Shown: positions 33,682 to 42,435 of the stretch, in pieces
Layout: each line of letters starts with the position of its first letter
Numbering within the stretch: position 1 is the first letter of the stretch
Origin: Pseudomonadota bacterium
Lineage (GTDB): Bacteria; Myxococcota_A; UBA9160; SZUA-336
Length of the DNA stretch: 64,000 bases
Direction of reading: 5' to 3'
Assembly (NCBI GenBank): GCA_003247575.1
Contig: QJZC01000053.1
Location: forward strand, 1 to 64,000
Translations under genes and position numbers: made by a program
The notes under the pieces: generated by a model
What the model was told of the DNA's origin: nothing
The model's input: only the letters and a program-made list of their open reading frames with translations
Databases searched by the model: none

Positions 33682-35288
33682 CCGCGCATCGCCTTGGCTG
33701 TTACGAGCTGCGCGAGCTTCGGAGCGGGTAGCTCGCGCAGTTCGCGCGGCTCGAGCTTGTAGAGACCACCGCCATACACCCGACCGTGCCGCAACAGGGA
33801 GCTCGACGAGATGTCTTCGAGGGTCTGCAACACCTGCATCGCCAGGGTGTCGTCCTCTGCCAGCAGGCGCGCGAGCTGCGGCTTGGGATACAGCATCAGG
33901 TACACGTTGGCCGTAATTGCCCGGCTGCGATTCCAGAAGAATCGGATCGGCCGCATCTCGCGCGCACGACTCGGGCGACCCATGTAGCTGCAGACGAACG
34001 GAGCCGGCTCGCGCCGTTCCTGTGAGTACCAGGGCGACCGATGACGCGGCAGATAGCGCCGGTGCACCCCGAGCGTGCGGCCGTGCTCCAGATAGCGTGC
34101 GAGCGTGGGCCAGCGCGCCCGCACCTCCCCCTCGTCCAGATCGCAATCGATCACGTAGAGGGACCGCGCGAGCCTTGGGGCTCCATCGGACTCGGCTCCG
34201 ATCACGGGCTCAGACAGCAGCCGGGGCGAAGGCAGGATCGGACGCAGCACCTCTTCCGGGAAGCCAGCCGCGAGCGCGTGAGCCTTGGTCAGAATGAAGA
34301 AGTCGTTGGCTCCCGTCGCGATCCCACGGCGTACGCTGAAGAAGTCCCCCAACGTCGGCTCGGGCTCGGTCGTCTCGGACGGCGAGTCGAGCGGATCGGA
34401 TGCGAACAGCCGTGTCCAGCGCGCTTCGCGCTCGAGCTCACCGGGCGCGATCCAGCGTGAGCTCGAGCCCTCGGTGGAAAGCTGCTCCCCAGTCGAGAAG
34501 AGGGCGTGGTCACGTGCGGCGGGCTGCGTCGGCGGTTTCTCGTAGGTGAGGACGCACGAGGTCACCAACGCGTCCGGAAAGCGACATCCTTGGGGTGGAA
34601 AGCGGTGCAGCGCCCGCAACGCGACATCGCCCGCCAGGTACTCTCGAAGACAGGATCCGTAATTCACATCCAGAAACTCATGGGGCAGCAGCCAAATCGC
34701 GAGGCCCCCCTCGGTCAACCATGCATCCGCAGCCAGCACGAAGTAGACGTACAGACTCGCCAGACCGCTGATTCGATGCCCGTTCAACGGCGGGGCTGAT
34801 TTTAGATAGTTTTTGTCATTAACATCAATATGATGGTGACGAACATAGGGTGGATTCGCGAGGATCAAGTTGAAGCGCCGGCCCGGAGCGGGCGGCCGCG
34901 CGCGCAGAAAATCGCCGGACTCCACGCAGAGCGTCGTACCGCTCCACAGATTCTTCGCTGCCGCGGCGATCACCGGATCGCGTTCGAAACCCAGGGCTCG
35001 ATCGATCGAGACGTCCGCAAACGCGCGTCGTAGAGCGAGGTAGAAGGCTCCAGTTCCGAGAGCTGGCTCGAGAAACCGTACCGGCTCACGGCCCCTCCAA
35101 CGCCTACGCGCCATCTGGGCAATCTCCAGTGCGAGATCGGAAGGAGTAGCGAATTGCCCCCATTTATTGCGGGAGCGCAGGTCTCTCCGTGAATCGAGGT
35201 CGCGCTGAAGCTGCAGACGCTGCTGCTCGCGCGACAGCTCGCACGCGCTTTCGGAAGCGGTGGCGCGATCGATTTCACTCGTCGTCAT
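33678..35288 (-). CDS. Class I adenine-N6 DNA methyltransferase (Eco57I/TaqI-like)
   Basis: A 536-aa methyltransferase that would transfer a methyl group from S-adenosylmethionine to adenine in DNA. The N-terminal text GQFATPSDLA and motif I FLEPALGTGAF (72-82), followed by motif IV NPPY at 145-148, mark the gamma-class fold. The C-terminal half (~290-530) resembles the target-recognition domain of Eco57I-type proteins. No endonuclease or specificity gene adjoins, so it is either an orphan methylase or part of a restriction-methylation fusion without a visible nuclease motif. Bases 34797-34842 are strikingly AT-rich with rare codons for this genome, a sign of transfer. Confidence 0.85.
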   Translation of the reverse strand: MTTSEIDRATASESACELSREQQRLQLQRDLDSRRDLRSRNKWGQFATPSDLALEIAQMARRRWRGREPVRFLEPALGTGAFYLALRRAFADVSIDRALGFERDPVIAAAAKNLWSGTTLCVESGDFLRARPPAPGRRFNLILANPPYVRHHHIDVNDKNYLKSAPPLNGHRISGLASLYVYFVLAADAWLTEGGLAIWLLPHEFLDVNYGSCLREYLAGDVALRALHRFPPQGCRFPDALVTSCVLTYEKPPTQPAARDHALFSTGEQLSTEGSSSRWIAPGELEREARWTRLFASDPLDSPSETTEPEPTLGDFFSVRRGIATGANDFFILTKAHALAAGFPEEVLRPILPSPRLLSEPVIGAESDGAPRLARSLYVIDCDLDEGEVRARWPTLARYLEHGRTLGVHRRYLPRHRSPWYSQERREPAPFVCSYMGRPSRAREMRPIRFFWNRSRAITANVYLMLYPKPQLARLLAEDDTLAMQVLQTLEDISSSSLLRHGRVYGGGLYKLEPRELRELPAPKLAQLVTAKAMRG

Positions 35289-35393
35289 CTTCGGAGCGAA
35301 ATCCCTGCGACCTCACGTGCGTCGCCAAGCGTGCACACTAAGATCAACACGAAGGCCCTGGATCGCAGCGGCAACCGGACTGAAGGGGGCACG

Positions 35394-36965
35394 GTGTCTT
35401 CGAACGCATACGACTTCTCGCAGTATCACGCGGCACTCGCCAAGGACTGGTGGCAGGACGATCCGCTTCTCGAGCGCTGGCTTGCCGGCCCCGCCGTCAG
35501 TGACCACGCACGCGAGTGGCTCGCTCGACTCGGAGAGCGCGCGGCCACCCGCTGGCGCATCCGCGCAGACTGCGTCGAGCAGCGAGAGAACCTACCGCGA
35601 ATCGCTGCGTCAAGCCCCTACAACCAGCCCTGCGAGGAGATCTGGCTGCCCGCCGAGACCCGGGAGAGTCTGGCAGAGATTCACGGATCCGGCCTCTGGA
35701 AAGCGGCGCTGGAGGAGCGGGCGCGCTACGCCGCGATCTACCTTGCCAACCAGAATGGCGAGGCTGGAGTCACTTGCAGTCTCGCCTGCACGGATGGAAT
35801 GGCACGCCTGCTGAGACGTTTCTCGGACGACGAACGCAGCCGTGAGGTCATCGACCTGCTCGAGGTTGCGACACCCGACCGCTGGATCCACGGCGCGCAG
35901 TTCGTCACCGAGATTCAAGGGGGAAGCGATGCCGCCACCAACGAGGTGCTCGCCACACCGAGCGAGGGATCCGCGAAGGACCGACTGCCGTCCTATCGAC
36001 TCAGTGGCCAGAAGTGGTTCTGCTCGAATCTGACTGCCGACTACTGGCTCGTCACTGCACGACTGCCGGACGGCCCCAGAGACCACAGGGGCGTCGGCCT
36101 GTTCTGCGTTCCCCGACTACGCGAGGACCGGCCCAACGGGTATCGGATCGTGAGACTCAAGGACAAGCTGGGCACACGCGCGCTTCCCACTGCCGAACTC
36201 GAGCTTTGCGACGCATACGGCTGGGCCGTCGGGCCACTCGACGCGGGGCTGCGCAACATGGTCGCTGTGGTGCTCACGACGAGCCGTGTTCACAACGTGG
36301 TGGCTGCCGCAGCCTTCGTGCGCGCGGCCCATCGACATGCGCACGCCTATGCCCACTTCCGGCACGCCTTCGGAAAGAGCTTGGCGGAGCATCCGCTCGT
36401 GGCCCACTCGCTGGAGCGGCTGTCGCTGCGCGCAGACCGCGCTGCCGCCGGCGCGTTCGCTTGCGTCGACAGCTGGACCTGGGCCCTCGCACACCCGGAG
36501 GACCTCGAGGCGAATGAGTGGGCACGGGTGCTCGTCAGCCTCGCCAAGGCGGTTGGCACACGGCAAGCCCCTCAGGACGTGTATCAGGCGATGATGATTC
36601 TGGGCGGAAACGGGATCGAGGAGCGCTTCTCGCCAATCCCGCGACTCTGGCGAGACGCTGCCATTCTCGAGACCTGGGAGGGACCCTACACCCTCCTGCT
36701 GATGAATGCATTGCGCGATCTGGTGCGCCTCGGCGTGAAGGGGCGCGAAGCACGCTTCCTGGAGCTCGGCCTCGGAGATTCCGCGGGTCGCGATCTGATC
36801 GACCCGCTCTCACAGATTCTGAACGACCCCGAGTCCACCGGGAACATCGAGGCCTGGGGCGAGCTCGCTCCGCGTATCTACGAGCGCTTCGAGGCCGTGT
36901 CGCTCGAGCGGGTCGACCTCGAGTCCGTGCACAGGGGCCGGGCTACACCCGAGCCGGCCAGTTGA
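35394..36965 (+). CDS. AidB-like acyl-CoA dehydrogenase homologue
   Basis: A ~523-aa flavoprotein of the acyl-CoA dehydrogenase fold, closest in feel to the AidB group: a long N-terminal domain with SSPYNQPCEEIW, then TEIQGGSDAATNE, SGQKWFCSN, and the C-terminal block LGGNGIEERFSP with ETWEGPYTLLL. AidB-type proteins bind DNA and are linked to alkylation damage, but ordinary dehydrogenase activity is equally possible. Start: GTG at 35394, four bases after a GAAGGGGG site; an earlier GTG at 35331 lacks one. The stop overlaps the TTG start of ParA (TTGA). Its neighbour on the other side is a DNA methyltransferase. Confidence 0.75.
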   Translation: MSSNAYDFSQYHAALAKDWWQDDPLLERWLAGPAVSDHAREWLARLGERAATRWRIRADCVEQRENLPRIAASSPYNQPCEEIWLPAETRESLAEIHGSGLWKAALEERARYAAIYLANQNGEAGVTCSLACTDGMARLLRRFSDDERSREVIDLLEVATPDRWIHGAQFVTEIQGGSDAATNEVLATPSEGSAKDRLPSYRLSGQKWFCSNLTADYWLVTARLPDGPRDHRGVGLFCVPRLREDRPNGYRIVRLKDKLGTRALPTAELELCDAYGWAVGPLDAGLRNMVAVVLTTSRVHNVVAAAAFVRAAHRHAHAYAHFRHAFGKSLAEHPLVAHSLERLSLRADRAAAGAFACVDSWTWALAHPEDLEANEWARVLVSLAKAVGTRQAPQDVYQAMMILGGNGIEERFSPIPRLWRDAAILETWEGPYTLLLMNALRDLVRLGVKGREARFLELGLGDSAGRDLIDPLSQILNDPESTGNIEAWGELAPRIYERFEAVSLERVDLESVHRGRATPEPAS

Positions 36966-37735
36966 GCGTCGTCGCCTGCTACAGCAGCAAGGGTGGAGTC
37001 GGGAAGACGGCCGCCGCTGTGAATCTGTCCTTCGCAGCTGCAGAGCGAGGGATTCGCACCCTGCTACTCGACCTCGACCAGCAGGGAGCTGCCAGCTTCT
37101 ACTTCCGCGTACGCCCAGCCAAGGGCCACCGGGCCCGCTGGTTCATGGACGGTACGCCGCGAGCGTTGCGCTTCGTCTGTGAAACCGACTATGCCGATCT
37201 GCACATTCTGCCTGCACACATCTCCTATCGAAAGCTGGACACCATGCTGGGGAGTGTTCGTCGCGCCAAGCGCCGTCTCGGCGACCTGATCGAGTATGCA
37301 GCGAAGGACTACGAGCTGATCTTCCTCGACTGCCCACCCAATCTGGGCCTTGTCGCCGAGAACATCTTCCGAGTCGCCGACACCCTCCTCGTCCCGCTCA
37401 TTCCGACGACGCTCTCCAAGCGCACGTTCTACCAGGTCGACGAGTTCTTCGAGAGATCCGGCTACGACCGAGCCAAGCTTCGGCCCTTCTTCTCGATGGT
37501 CGACGTGCGAAAGCGAATGCACCGGGACACTCGCACGGAGCTACGCGCGTCGGAGCCACGCCTGCTCGCGACCGAGATCCCGCTCTGTGCCCAGGTGGAA
37601 GCGATGGGAACATTCCGCGAGCCCGTGCTGCGCGGTTTCCCGGGACACCGCAGCAGTCAGGCATTCCGAGATCTCCTGCGCGAAGTCATCGCGATCCAGG
37701 AGTCCAAGCGAGCTACCGGAGTGCCGCACTGCTAG
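36962..37735 (+). CDS. ParA/MinD-family ATPase
   Basis: A 257-aa P-loop ATPase with the deviant Walker A KGGVGKT (residues 10-16, signature Lys at 10), DLDQQGAAS (switch I) and FLDCPPNLG (Walker B). The family positions plasmids, chromosomes or cell-envelope machines. No ParB gene follows, so it is an orphan member. Start: a TTG overlapping the previous stop codon in the form TTGA, which implies coupled translation with the AidB-like gene. A strong hairpin lies 97 bases after the stop. Its cargo is unknown. Confidence 0.85.
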   Translation: MSVVACYSSKGGVGKTAAAVNLSFAAAERGIRTLLLDLDQQGAASFYFRVRPAKGHRARWFMDGTPRALRFVCETDYADLHILPAHISYRKLDTMLGSVRRAKRRLGDLIEYAAKDYELIFLDCPPNLGLVAENIFRVADTLLVPLIPTTLSKRTFYQVDEFFERSGYDRAKLRPFFSMVDVRKRMHRDTRTELRASEPRLLATEIPLCAQVEAMGTFREPVLRGFPGHRSSQAFRDLLREVIAIQESKRATGVPHC

Positions 37736-37831
37736 CCCAGAGAACTGCACCGAATCGGCCTGCTCGGCACTGAGTAGGAGCGCATTACGGGCCCCTCCGG
37801 CTGCCCCTTCTAGCGGCGGCTGCGGACGACC

Positions 37832-37902
37832 GGCCTCTGGAATCGCGCCGGCCCGGCCGTTCGAGCCCGCGACTAGGCCCGGCCGGCGCGATTCCAGAGG
37901 CC
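37832..37902 (+). terminator. 22-bp perfect inverted repeat after parA
   Basis: GGCCTCTGGAATCGCGCCGG (37832-37851, the arm extends to 37853) is matched by its exact reverse complement at 37881-37902, with a 27-base GC-rich loop. It is followed by TTCTT only. The size is well beyond a usual terminator stem, so it may be a terminator, a cruciform, or the footprint of a lost mobile element. Confidence 0.65.
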
Positions 37903-37932
37903 TTCTTGACGAAGGCTCGCGCAAGATCGGGG

Positions 37933-38190
37933 TCAATAACGGCGCGCGCGGTAGTAGGGAACGACCGCGTCCTGCATGCACTCCGAGAAGCTCTGTTCGT
38001 CACTTGCCCGCTCCGAACAGATCTCGCGTGCCATCCTGTGCTGCGGGTAACGCGCATCGTAGTAATGAGTCCACGGCGCTGCAGTGAATGCCCCCTGACA
38101 CCCGACGAGCGCGAGCGGCACGCCACCGATGAGTCCGCGAAGTCCCGAACGCCGCCGAACAGAGAATCCAAGCCGATCGTTTTGCTGCAT
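37933..38190 (-). CDS. Small lipoprotein
   Basis: I do not recognise a family. An 85-aa frame begins with a basic stretch, a hydrophobic segment and a lipobox LALVGC (Cys31), followed by ~54 residues that include two further cysteines (EICSER and SECMQD) and an aromatic-rich end PYYRARRY. The Cys pair would form a disulfide in the periplasm. The composition is protein-like, unlike the surrounding frames. No Shine-Dalgarno site; the minus strand reads CATAAT-AGATAT-ATG, a -10 element six bases from the start, like the leaderless arrangement elsewhere. Some missing-match risk remains because it is short. Confidence 0.6.
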   Translation of the reverse strand: MQQNDRLGFSVRRRSGLRGLIGGVPLALVGCQGAFTAAPWTHYYDARYPQHRMAREICSERASDEQSFSECMQDAVVPYYRARRY

Positions 38191-38196
38191 ATATCT

Positions 38197-38202
38197 ATTA
38201 TG
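38197..38202 (-). promoter_or_regulatory. CATAAT box 6 nt before ATG
   Basis: On the minus strand CATAAT, close to the TATAAT consensus, ends six bases before the small-lipoprotein ATG at 38190. No ribosome-binding site is present, so the mRNA would be leaderless. Confidence 0.45.
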
Positions 38203-38392
38203 CCGTTATTTATCGAACATCCCAGCTGAAGCTGAACCACCGCACAAGTCGAGCTGCGCGGCGATCGCAGCCCGAACGAACGCGATAAATCCACCCAAAT
38301 CCCCAAAAAATGAATACACAAGAATGGCGAAAGTAACACGCAAGTAGCGCGCAAATTGCCTGATAACAGGAGGCTCAACCCCTCATTCATAC

Positions 38393-38419
38393 ACTCACTC
38401 GAGTCACTCGACTCACTCG
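38393..38419. repeat. Three tandem 9-bp units (ACTCACTCG type)
   Basis: ACTCACTCG, AGTCACTCG and ACTCACTCG adjoin (38393-38401, 38402-38410, 38411-38419). They lie ~170 bases before tssA and could be regulatory half-sites or simple slippage products. Confidence 0.6.
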
Positions 38420-38590
38420 CCCGCCGTTTACTCGCCGGGCAACTCGTGTAACCCTCCGATTCCTCGATGACCCGGCTCGCCCCCAAGCTCACTAGGGACG
38501 AACGCACCGAGCCACCGACCTCGATCTCGATCTCACTCTAGTCCCGCCCGGGTACCCCGCGCACGAGTGCACCCGGCGGCGCAGTCTCGG

Positions 38591-39712
38591 ATGAATCCAA
38601 CGACCCTCCTCCAGCCAATCTCAGCTTCGTCACCGACCGGAGTCGACCTGCGCACGATCTCCGAAGACCTCACCTTCATTCAGCTGCAGGAATGGCGACG
38701 CGAGTTCCCACCGGAAGAGGATCTGTCCGTGCGAGCGTCGGACGACGCCAAGCGTCGCGGCAAGCAGGCGGAATGGCAGCGCATTGCAGAGAGTTGCGAG
38801 GAAGCACTCCGCACGCGCACGAAGGACCTGGAGCTCATCTGCTGGCTCACCGAAGCATGGATGCGTCTGCAAGGACTGGAAGGGCTCCAATGCGGGCTGG
38901 AGCTGCTGCGAGCGACTTCGCAGCAATTCTGGCCGGAGCTACATCCCGGGCTCGAGGATGGCGACGTGATCGACGCGGTTCGCGCTCGTCCCTTCGCGTG
39001 GCTGGGCAGCTCGAACATGTTTCTACAGTCGCTCGCACGCACACCTCTCATGTGGCCCCCAGGACACCCCCCGATCGGCTTGGAAGACCGCGCGCGGGCA
39101 CAACGCGCAGAGCAGCTCCGACTCACGCAGGTGGGCAGAAAGAGCGAATCGACCCCAGACAGCCCGAACTCACTCGCAGAGCTCGAGTCCGCCACGCGAG
39201 CGGTCTCGTCAGAAGAGCTGCGCCAGAGCCTCGAGTTGGCGACACGCTGCCAAGACCTCACGAAAGAGCTCGAGCAGCTCACCGTCGAACGCTTCAACGA
39301 CGAGGAGCGGCCCTCGCTCCGGGGGCTCAGAACGACGCTCGAAGAAATCCTGGGCTTTCTCGCAGGATGCCTCGCGGATCGGGCAAGCAGCGAGGCGAGC
39401 CACGCTGAGGGCGCAGCAGCAGACGACCAACACGCCAGCGACTCTCGCGTAGTCGAGCCGCCTCCTCGGACTCCGATGGGGCAGGCAAGCGAGAACACGA
39501 TCCGAACACGCACCGAGGCCCTCGCGCGCTTGCGCACTCTCGCAGAGTACTTCCTACGCACGGAACCCCACAGCCCGATCTCGTACCTGGTCCAGCGCGC
39601 GGTTCGCTGGGGAGAAATGCCGCTCGAGCAGCTGCTGCAAGAGGTAGTGAAGGACGCGAACGCGCTGAATCAGATTCGCGACACGCTCGGGATCCCATCG
39701 CCCGAGAGCTGA
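38591..39712 (+). CDS. tssA: T6SS protein TssA (ImpA N-terminal domain)
   Basis: A 373-aa TssA protein. The first ~120 residues are the ImpA_N domain (LLQPISASSPTGVDLR, then FPPEEDLSVR and WLTEAWMRLQGLEGL), which binds the baseplate and caps the growing sheath. The middle is variable; residues ~300-373 carry the short C-terminal helical part (RTLAEYFLRTEPHSPISYLV). The start at 38591 is chosen over a GTG 24 bases upstream because the domain starts there; neither has a good ribosome-binding site. First gene of the T6SS operon, which runs without strand change to vgrG. Confidence 0.88.
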   Translation: MNPTTLLQPISASSPTGVDLRTISEDLTFIQLQEWRREFPPEEDLSVRASDDAKRRGKQAEWQRIAESCEEALRTRTKDLELICWLTEAWMRLQGLEGLQCGLELLRATSQQFWPELHPGLEDGDVIDAVRARPFAWLGSSNMFLQSLARTPLMWPPGHPPIGLEDRARAQRAEQLRLTQVGRKSESTPDSPNSLAELESATRAVSSEELRQSLELATRCQDLTKELEQLTVERFNDEERPSLRGLRTTLEEILGFLAGCLADRASSEASHAEGAAADDQHASDSRVVEPPPRTPMGQASENTIRTRTEALARLRTLAEYFLRTEPHSPISYLVQRAVRWGEMPLEQLLQEVVKDANALNQIRDTLGIPSPES

Positions 39713-39772
39713 GCCCCTGCTGAACGCGGGCGAAGCTGTCGAGTGGCGGGGTTTTCCCTCATTAGGAGATGA

Positions 39773-40315
39773 ATGACGATGGACAACATCTACGATCGCA
39801 AGGCGCGCGTACGAGCTCCGCGCGTGCACATCACGTACGAAGTCGAAACCGGCGACGCGGTCGAGCTGCGCGAGCTCCCCTTCGTGGTCGGCGTCCTAGC
39901 CGATCTGTCTGCAGAGTCGCCGCGGGAACGCGCCCCGTTGCGGCGTCGCCCGTTCGTCGAGATCGATCGCGACAACTTCGACGACGTGCTGAAGCAGACG
40001 CGGCCGCGCGTCGCTCTCCGCGTTCCGAATCGACTCTCCGATGAGGCGACCACCCTATCGGCGGAGCTGCACTTCGAGAAGCTGGAGGACTTCCAGCCCG
40101 AACAAATCGCGAGGCAGGTCCAGCCGCTGCGGGAGCTGCTCGAGATCCGCGGCCAGCTCAAGGACCTGCTGAGCCGCATGGAGGGCAACGATCGCCTCGA
40201 GCAGATGCTTGCGGAGATCCTCGACAACGCGGGTGTGCGCGACAAGCTACGCGCCGCCCTCGCGAGCCCACAGGCCGAGGCAGACGAGAAGCCCCGAACC
40301 GGAGGAGACTCCTGA
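39773..40315 (+). CDS. tssB: T6SS sheath small subunit TssB
   Basis: A 180-aa sheath protein (VipA/ImpB). It shows the family's ITYEVETGDAVELRELPFVVGV opening in part as VELRELPFVVGVLADLS, followed by FVEIDRDNFDDVL and a C-terminal helical region. TssB pairs with TssC to form the contractile tail sheath. Start: ATG at 39773, just after TTAGGAGATGA. The stop and the tssC start share a base (TGATG), as is usual for this pair, which must be made in equal amounts. Confidence 0.95.
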   Translation: MTMDNIYDRKARVRAPRVHITYEVETGDAVELRELPFVVGVLADLSAESPRERAPLRRRPFVEIDRDNFDDVLKQTRPRVALRVPNRLSDEATTLSAELHFEKLEDFQPEQIARQVQPLRELLEIRGQLKDLLSRMEGNDRLEQMLAEILDNAGVRDKLRAALASPQAEADEKPRTGGDS

Positions 40316-41805
40316 TGTCTACCGACACCACTTTCGCCGAGACTCAGACTCGACCGGAGCAACTCACCGAGCTCGACGCTGCCAGCCTACTGGACCAGAT
40401 CGTCGACACGGGCATTCGACCGAACGCAGATGGCCGCGAGCGCGCGGAACACCTCGTGCGCGCGTTCGCGAGCGAGATCGTAGACCCCGGCACGATCGTC
40501 GGACAGAACCTGCTCGAGGGGATCAACGCGCGCATCGATGCAATCGACCGTTTGATCTCGGAGCAGATGGACGAGATTCTGCACGCACCCGCCCTGCAGC
40601 GGCTCGAGGCCACGTGGCGAGGGCTGGGCAAGCTCGTGAAGGGGACGGAGACGAGCGAGACGCTCAAGCTCGAGGTGCTCGACACCACGAAGGACGAGCT
40701 GGTACGCGACTTCCAATCGGCGTCGGAGTTCACCGAGAGCGCACTCTGGAAACGCGTCTACGAGAACGAGTTCGGCACGTTCGGGGGAGCTCCCTTCGGC
40801 GCCCTGATCGGAGACTACGAGTTCGACAAGAGCAATCGGGACGTCGAGCTCCTGCTGCGCATCTCCGAGGTAGCCGCCGCAGCTCACGCCCCGTTCGTCT
40901 CGGCGGCTGCACCGGGGATGTTCAATCTCGCGAGCTTCACCGAGCTCGGCACCCCGCGCTCGCTCGAGAAGATCTTCGACCGCAACAATCCCGAGAACAC
41001 CAAGTGGCTCGCCTTCCGCGACTCCGAGAACGCCAACTTCGTCGCGCTCGTTCTACCCCACACACTGGGACGCGTCCCCTACGGCGACCAGAATCCGATC
41101 GACGGGTTCAACTACCAGGAGACAGTAGACCTGCACGAGCACTACCTGTGGACCAATGCCACCTACGACTATGCCGGCATCCTGACGCGCGCATTCGCCA
41201 ACTATCGCTGGTGCGTCACGATCCGCGGCCCCGAGGGGGGCGGTCGCGTATCGAACCTCGAGATCCACACCTTCAACACGGGTGAAGGCGACGTAGCCAG
41301 CAAGTGCCCCACGGAAGTACTGATCCCCGACACGCGCGAGAAGGAGCTGTCGGACCTCGGCTTCATCGGACTGCTCAACTGCAAGAATACCGATTTCGCC
41401 GCCTTCTTCGGCGGAAACTCCGTGCAACGACCCAAGAAGTACGATGTGCCGGAAGCGACGGCCAGCGCGCGGCTCTCGTCCCAGATTCCCTATCTCTTGG
41501 CGAGCTCTCGAATCGCTCACTACCTGAAGGTCATCTGCCGCGACAAGGTGGGCTCCTTCATGTCGCGCGCCGACTGTCAGGAGATGCTGACCCGCTGGAT
41601 CCAGCAGTACACCGTGAACCGCGACGACGCCGACACCGAGATGAAGGCGAAGCGGCCGCTGCGCGAGGCCAAGATCACGGTATTCGACGACCCGGCACGC
41701 CCCGGCTGCTACAAGGCGCGAGCGCACCTGCGCCCACACTACCAGCTCGATGAGATCACGGTATCCCTGGGTCTCGTCGTCGAGCTTCCGGCTTCCAAGG
41801 GCTGA
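40315..41805 (+). CDS. tssC: T6SS sheath large subunit TssC
   Basis: A 496-aa VipB/ImpC protein, the large subunit of the contractile sheath. Hallmarks are LEATWRGLGKLVKGTETSE, GDYEFDKSNRDVELL, PRSLEKIFDRNNPENTKW and VLPHTLGRVPYG. The N-terminal ~40 residues are the segment that in other systems is recognised by ClpV during sheath recycling. TGATG junction with tssB. The family and length are typical, with no disrupted motif. Confidence 0.95.
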   Translation: MSTDTTFAETQTRPEQLTELDAASLLDQIVDTGIRPNADGRERAEHLVRAFASEIVDPGTIVGQNLLEGINARIDAIDRLISEQMDEILHAPALQRLEATWRGLGKLVKGTETSETLKLEVLDTTKDELVRDFQSASEFTESALWKRVYENEFGTFGGAPFGALIGDYEFDKSNRDVELLLRISEVAAAAHAPFVSAAAPGMFNLASFTELGTPRSLEKIFDRNNPENTKWLAFRDSENANFVALVLPHTLGRVPYGDQNPIDGFNYQETVDLHEHYLWTNATYDYAGILTRAFANYRWCVTIRGPEGGGRVSNLEIHTFNTGEGDVASKCPTEVLIPDTREKELSDLGFIGLLNCKNTDFAAFFGGNSVQRPKKYDVPEATASARLSSQIPYLLASSRIAHYLKVICRDKVGSFMSRADCQEMLTRWIQQYTVNRDDADTEMKAKRPLREAKITVFDDPARPGCYKARAHLRPHYQLDEITVSLGLVVELPASKG

Positions 41806-41849
41806 AGCGCCCAAGCAAGCAAACCACTCACAAGGATGGAACGAACCAG

Positions 41850-42341
41850 ATGGCTTTCGACGCATTCATGCAAATCGACGGAATCGAGGGAGACAGCACG
41901 GACGCAGAGCACTCGGGCTGGATCGAGGTGCAGTCCTTCCATCACTCGATCTCGCAACCGGTCGGTGGCTCGCGCAGCAGCGGTGGAGCAGCCACGGCTG
42001 GCCGGGTGGAACACCAGGACTTCACGGTAACGAAGGAGCTCGACAAGGCGACCGTGCTTCTTTACCTGCAGTGCTGCAAGGGGACGCACATCCCATCGGT
42101 GCAGATCGAGCTGTGTCGAGCAGGCGACAACCCGAAGCCATTCATGCGCTACAAGCTCTCGCATGTTCTGATCAGCAACATCTCGCCCTCTGGCGTACCC
42201 GGAAGCAAGATGCCTTCGGAGAACGTCTCGTTCAACTACGGGAAGATCGAGTGGGAGTACCTGCAGACGGACCCGCGCTCGGCAGACGACTCGGGCTCGA
42301 CGCCGGCATACTGGGACACGGTCCAGAACAAGGGCGGCTGA
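41850..42341 (+). CDS. hcp: T6SS tube protein Hcp (TssD)
   Basis: A 163-aa Hcp protein, which forms hexameric rings stacked into the inner tube and is itself secreted. It begins MAFDAFMQIDGIEGDS and contains GWIEVQSFHHSISQPV, VTKELDKATVLLYLQCCKG and the typical barrel strands to the end. Start: ATG after CAAGGATGGAACGAACCAG. No C-terminal toxin extension is present. The 94-base gap to tssE contains a long alternating purine/pyrimidine run. Confidence 0.95.
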   Translation: MAFDAFMQIDGIEGDSTDAEHSGWIEVQSFHHSISQPVGGSRSSGGAATAGRVEHQDFTVTKELDKATVLLYLQCCKGTHIPSVQIELCRAGDNPKPFMRYKLSHVLISNISPSGVPGSKMPSENVSFNYGKIEWEYLQTDPRSADDSGSTPAYWDTVQNKGG

Positions 42342-42388
42342 GTTCGACCGTGATCGCGTCGTGGCGCCATCGAGTGCCCGCCATGCGG

Positions 42389-42421
42389 GTACGCACGTAT
42401 GCATGCGCACACACGCGCGTG
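42389..42421. other. 33-bp alternating purine-pyrimidine tract (Z-DNA prone)
   Basis: From GTACGCACGTATGC onward every base alternates purine and pyrimidine for 33 positions, ending in ...CGCGCGTG. It mixes GC, AC and AT steps, a known Z-forming pattern under negative supercoiling. It lies between hcp and tssE, ending 15 bases before the tssE start. Confidence 0.7.
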
Positions 42422-42435
42422 ACGCGCGGTATCGC

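Larger units (their letters stand above)
38191..38590. other. AT-richer intergenic region upstream of the T6SS operon
   Basis: About 400 bases with lower GC than anywhere nearby (especially 38195-38345). No coding frame is convincing. It contains the CATAAT box for the small lipoprotein (38197-38202, minus strand) and three tandem 9-base units at 38393. The T6SS promoter must lie here or within the repeats, but no sigma-54 (TGGCAC-N5-TTGC) or clear sigma-70 pair was found. Confidence 0.5.

Noticed and set aside
37785..38507. 240-residue minus-strand frame before the T6SS operon
   Set aside because: Crosses the 22-bp hairpin and shows no family-like segment; the overlapping 85-residue lipoprotein frame is the better candidate.
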